From Verrucomicrobiaceae bacterium (lineage in GTDB: Bacteria; Verrucomicrobiota; Verrucomicrobiae; Verrucomicrobiales; Akkermansiaceae): 8,096 nucleotides of DNA. This document shows positions 5,719-8,096 of the stretch, in pieces. The first letter of the stretch is position 1. Each line of letters begins with the position of its first letter. The notes under the pieces were generated by a model. The model was given only the letters and a program-made list of their open reading frames with translations. It had not been told where the DNA came from and searched no databases. The translations under genes were made by a program, and so were the position numbers. The stretch is from assembly GCA_947372405.1 (NCBI GenBank), contig CANBTO010000211.1, positions 1 to 8,096 of the forward strand, written 5' to 3'.

Positions 5719-7323
5719 ATGAAAATCCCTTCCGAACTCGCACCCTACCTGCCGCAGATCCTCAGCGCACTCGCCGGATTGTTCGTCGGCTGGCTTTTCA
5801 CGCGCCTGTCCGCATCCGGAAAAATTTCCGCAGCAGCCGAGCGCCTGAAAGCCGAAGAACGCCGATCTGCTGAAATCGAGGCCCGCCTCGCCCACATGAG
5901 CGCCGAGTCCGAGCGCAACGAACAGGACGCCCAGACCTTCCGCAACCAACTCACTGAAATCCGCTCCCGCCTCGACTCCGAACTCAAGGCAGCCGCCGAA
6001 AAGCAGGCCCTGCTCGAACGCGCCGAAGCCAAACTCTCGGACACCTTCAAGGCCCTCTCCGCCGATGCGCTGCGCGCCTCGTCCGAACAATTCCTCCAGC
6101 TCGCGAAATCCTCGCTCTCCACCCACACCGAGGAAGCCAAGGGCGAGATCGAAAAACGCAAGGTCGCCATCGAAAACCTCGTCAAGCCCGTCGCCGACTC
6201 GCTCGGGAAGTTCGAACTCCGCATCGGCGAGATCGAGAAACTCCGCGAAGGAGCCTACTCCGAGCTCAAGGAACAGGTGCGCGCCCTCGGCGAAGGCCAG
6301 CTTGGCTTACAACGCGAGACCGCGTCGCTCGTCAAAGCCCTGCGCCAGCCGACCGGCCGCGGCCAGTGGGGTGAAATGCAGCTCCGCCGCGTGGTCGAGC
6401 TCGCCGGCATGCAGGAACACTGCGATTTCGAGACACAACACAGCACCACCACCGACGAAGGGAAAAAACTCCGCCCCGATCTCATCGTCCGACTCCCCGG
6501 CGGGAAAATCATCGTCGTCGATTCCAAGACGCCGATGGACGGCTACCTCGACGCGCTCGAAGCCACCGATGACACGCAGCGCGACGAGGCCCTGCAACGC
6601 CACGCCCGCCAGGTGCGCACGCACATCCAGCAGCTCTCCTCGAAAAACTACACCGCGCAGTTCGCACAAACGCCTGAGTTCACCGTGCTCTTCCTGCCCA
6701 GCGAGTCGTTCTTCTCCGCCGCGCTTCAAAGCGATCCCGGCCTGATCGAACGCGGCGTCGATCAAGGAGTCATCCTCGCCACGCCTACCACGCTCATCGC
6801 CCTGCTGCGCGCCGTTTCCTATGGCTGGCGGCAGGAATCCATCGCGGAAAACGCCCGTGAGATTTCATTGTTAGGCCGCACGCTGCACGAGCGCCTGGGC
6901 AAGCTCGCCGAGCACTTCGCCAAACTCGGCCGCTCGCTCGGTAATGCCGTGGAAAACTACAACAGCGCTATCGGCTCCTTCGAGACCCGCGTTCTAACCA
7001 CCGCCCGCAAGTTTGAGGAACTCAAGGCCGCCCCGGAAGCCGCCACCATCACCAACCTCGAACCCGTGGACAGCGTGCCTCGCGTCCTTCAAAACACGGG
7101 CACCGGCGTGCTGCCGCCCGCCACGCCACCCGCAGCTCTCGCCGCCCTCGCCCGCGCCAGCGAGATCAGCGCCCGCCATCAGGAACCCGCTCCCCTCATC
7201 CTTCAACAAAACGATGCCGAAACACTGACCTCCTCCGGCATGGACGACGACTTCACCTTCGTCCCCGATCCACCCACCAGCGCAAAAAGCGCGGCGGCGG
7301 ACCTGAGATCAGCGCTGGAGTGA
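5719..7323 (+). CDS. rmuC: DNA recombination protein RmuC
   Basis: This is a 534-residue RmuC. An N-terminal membrane helix lies at about residues 12-30 ([17 protein letters not shown]). A long charged heptad-like coiled coil runs from about 38 to 200, and the RmuC core from about 209 to 435. Core signatures are [17 protein letters not shown] (G213-E219), LRPDL at 251-255 and VVDSKTPMD from 266. D254, D268 and K270 fit the PD-(D/E)xK nuclease-like active site proposed for the family. RmuC limits inversions at short inverted repeats in E. coli and is thought to act as a membrane-tethered nuclease-like factor. About 100 residues after the core are Ala/Pro-rich and end in an acidic [11 protein letters not shown] stretch, an extension beyond the usual core. 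The frame is open upstream to 5623, but the ATG at 5719 starts the expected membrane-anchor N-terminus; AAGAGA upstream is a weak ribosome site. Confidence 0.96.
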   Translation: MKIPSELAPYLPQILSALAGLFVGWLFTRLSASGKISAAAERLKAEERRSAEIEARLAHMSAESERNEQDAQTFRNQLTEIRSRLDSELKAAAEKQALLERAEAKLSDTFKALSADALRASSEQFLQLAKSSLSTHTEEAKGEIEKRKVAIENLVKPVADSLGKFELRIGEIEKLREGAYSELKEQVRALGEGQLGLQRETASLVKALRQPTGRGQWGEMQLRRVVELAGMQEHCDFETQHSTTTDEGKKLRPDLIVRLPGGKIIVVDSKTPMDGYLDALEATDDTQRDEALQRHARQVRTHIQQLSSKNYTAQFAQTPEFTVLFLPSESFFSAALQSDPGLIERGVDQGVILATPTTLIALLRAVSYGWRQESIAENAREISLLGRTLHERLGKLAEHFAKLGRSLGNAVENYNSAIGSFETRVLTTARKFEELKAAPEAATITNLEPVDSVPRVLQNTGTGVLPPATPPAALAALARASEISARHQEPAPLILQQNDAETLTSSGMDDDFTFVPDPPTSAKSAAADLRSALE

Positions 7324-7330
7324 CGGCGGC

Positions 7331-7359
7331 TTGCGTTCCAGAGCTTCAACAGCTATTTT
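7331..7359 (+). promoter_or_regulatory. Candidate promoter of the toxin-antitoxin operon
   Basis: TTGCGT (7331-7336) is followed after 17 bases by TATTTT (7354-7359), matching three and four of six sigma-70 consensus bases. It lies wholly in the 42-base gap between rmuC and the antitoxin gene. Start of transcription would be expected at about 7366, the A of the antitoxin ATG, which would give a leaderless mRNA. This agrees with the absence of a Shine-Dalgarno sequence. A short AGCT-TCAAC-AGCT symmetry (7342-7354) lies between the two elements, where an autorepressor could bind. Confidence 0.4.
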
Positions 7360-7365
7360 AACCGC

Positions 7366-7599
7366 ATGACCACCACAGTGGCACAACTTGTCGAAAAGGC
7401 GCTTCTTCTTCCTTCCGAAGACAGAACCGAACTGATTGAGGCGATTCTTGAAGGAACGCCGCCATCCAACAGCTTCCTTACCGATCAGATGGAACTCGTG
7501 GCTGAGCGCATGGAAAACGTCCGCAATGGAAAATCCACCCTGATTTCCGCAGAAGATGCGCATCGTATCGTGCTGGATTCCTTGCGAAAGGCACCATGA
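7366..7599 (+). CDS. Antitoxin, addiction-module (RelB-like, Unstab_antitox type)
   Basis: This is a 77-residue acidic protein, the usual size of the putative addiction-module antitoxins paired with RelE/ParE toxins. The N-terminal helix region VAQLVEKALLLPSEDRTELIEAILEG (residues 5-30, given here as its recognisable pattern: L-LP--DR-EL-E-IL) matches the conserved core of that family. The C-terminal half (about 40-77) should be the toxin-wrapping segment. It neutralises the toxin encoded next, and by family knowledge would also bind the operon promoter, although no clear DNA-binding fold can be shown from sequence alone. Its stop TGA overlaps the toxin ATG in ATGA. No ribosome site is seen upstream; translation may start on a leaderless transcript. 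Pairing with the toxin makes the call firm. Confidence 0.87.
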   Translation: MTTTVAQLVEKALLLPSEDRTELIEAILEGTPPSNSFLTDQMELVAERMENVRNGKSTLISAEDAHRIVLDSLRKAP

Positions 7600-7892
7600 A
7601 AGCCGTTTTCGAAACGGAGGCCTTGGAAGAATACCTCGATGCCGCGCACTACTCCGAAAAACGTTTCGGGCTCGGTTCTGAATTCGTCAATGCAGTCCAG
7701 GAGGCTCTCGATACCATCACTGCTGATCCGTTGCGTCACCAACTCGTCGGCCCATCCGTCCATTTGTTCCGACTGAAGCGCTTCCCGTTCCATTTATTCT
7801 ATCAACATTCGACGGGCGGGGATTTGGTTGTCATCTACGCGGTCGCCCATCACTCGAGAAAGCCGGACTACTGGCGCGAACGAATCAAGTAA
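7596..7892 (+). CDS. RelE/ParE superfamily toxin
   Basis: This 98-residue basic protein has the size and pattern of the RelE/ParE toxin fold. An N-terminal strand, KAVFETEALEEYLDA, is followed by two helices (to about residue 42) and then strands with LFRLKRFPFHLFYQ (57-70), GDLVVIYAVAHHSRKPDYW (75-93) and a basic C-terminus. R59, K61, R62 and the C-terminal H86, R88, Y92 are typical for the group. ParE members poison DNA gyrase and RelE members cut mRNA in the ribosome; the KRFPF-hhhY and hAxxHxxRxPxYW pattern leans to the ParE/YoeB-like part of the superfamily, but the target cannot be decided here. Start and antitoxin stop overlap by four bases (ATGA), and GAAAGG upstream is a usable ribosome site, so translation is coupled. 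rlmN begins two bases after its stop. Confidence 0.9.
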   Translation: MKAVFETEALEEYLDAAHYSEKRFGLGSEFVNAVQEALDTITADPLRHQLVGPSVHLFRLKRFPFHLFYQHSTGGDLVVIYAVAHHSRKPDYWRERIK

Positions 7893-7894
7893 CC

Positions 7895-8096
7895 ATGCAC
7901 TCCGCCCTCACCGGACTGACTCCCGAATCCCTCGCCGACTGGTTGAAGGAACAGGGCGAACCGTCGTTCCGCGCCGCGCAGATCCTTGAGTGGGTTTGGA
8001 AGAAAAAGGTCACGTCCATCAACGCGATGACGAACCTTCCCGCCACCTTGAGGGAAAAACTAACAGCCTCGTTCCGCCTCGGCGCGCTGGTGCACA
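7895..8096 (+). CDS. rlmN: 23S rRNA (adenine-2503-C2)-methyltransferase RlmN, N-terminal part only
   Basis: The first 67 codons are present before the right edge cuts the gene. The encoded start, MHSALTGLTPESLADWLKE followed by QGEPSFRAAQILEWVWKKKV and then MTNLPATLREKL, is the characteristic N-terminal accessory domain of RlmN. The radical-SAM CxxxCxxC motif would lie beyond the window. RlmN methylates A2503 in 23S rRNA and A37 in some tRNAs, which tunes translational accuracy. The ATG at 7895 is two bases after the toxin stop codon with no clear ribosome site of its own, so it is probably read from the upstream transcript by translational coupling, at least in part. The assignment is confident despite truncation because the whole N-terminal domain is conserved. 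Confidence 0.93.
   Translation, partial: MHSALTGLTPESLADWLKEQGEPSFRAAQILEWVWKKKVTSINAMTNLPATLREKLTASFRLGALVH

Noticed and set aside
6065..6745. 226-codon plus-strand frame inside rmuC
   Set aside because: Out-of-frame shadow rich in S, R, P and A; the rmuC frame has all the family motifs.

Overview
The window looks like chromosomal DNA of a GC-rich Gram-negative bacterium, most likely a verrucomicrobiote related to Luteolibacter or Haloferula. This is an inference from three things: the Tat-exported Gfo/Idh/MocA oxidoreductase, a type very abundant in Verrucomicrobiota and Planctomycetota; weak or absent Shine-Dalgarno sequences in front of several clear genes; and the intergenic ACCACAGATT-type repeat. 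A marker-gene search would be needed to fix the taxon.

The left part (1-3635) is read entirely on the minus strand. A MoxR-type AAA+ ATPase gene (966-1970) is followed after 42 bases by a DUF58/von Willebrand A gene (3-923, running off the left edge), the usual core of a MoxR chaperone operon. Upstream of moxR lies about 375 bases with no convincing gene but with a large imperfect inverted repeat and two small hairpins. Next comes a Tat-signal Gfo/Idh/MocA oxidoreductase (2346-3635).

The middle (3636-4983) is gene-poor. It holds tRNA-Ser(UGA) on the minus strand with encoded CCA, a textbook intrinsic terminator, a small putative two-helix membrane protein directly upstream of that terminator, an AT-rich spacer with a perfect hairpin, and tRNA-Leu(UAA) on the plus strand without encoded CCA.

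The right part (4984-8096) has a Mn-type superoxide dismutase on the minus strand. Divergent from it, on the plus strand, are rmuC, a RelB-like/ParE-RelE-like toxin-antitoxin pair with a 4-base overlap, and the start of rlmN (cut by the right edge), which begins only 2 bases after the toxin stop.

Most of the window is ordinary housekeeping and stress-related content. I see no CRISPR array, phage, transposase or obvious new defence cassette. The points most worth a second look are the packing of rlmN behind a toxin gene, a possibly leaderless antitoxin transcript, the unrecognised small membrane protein with its own terminator, and the inverted repeat upstream of moxR.
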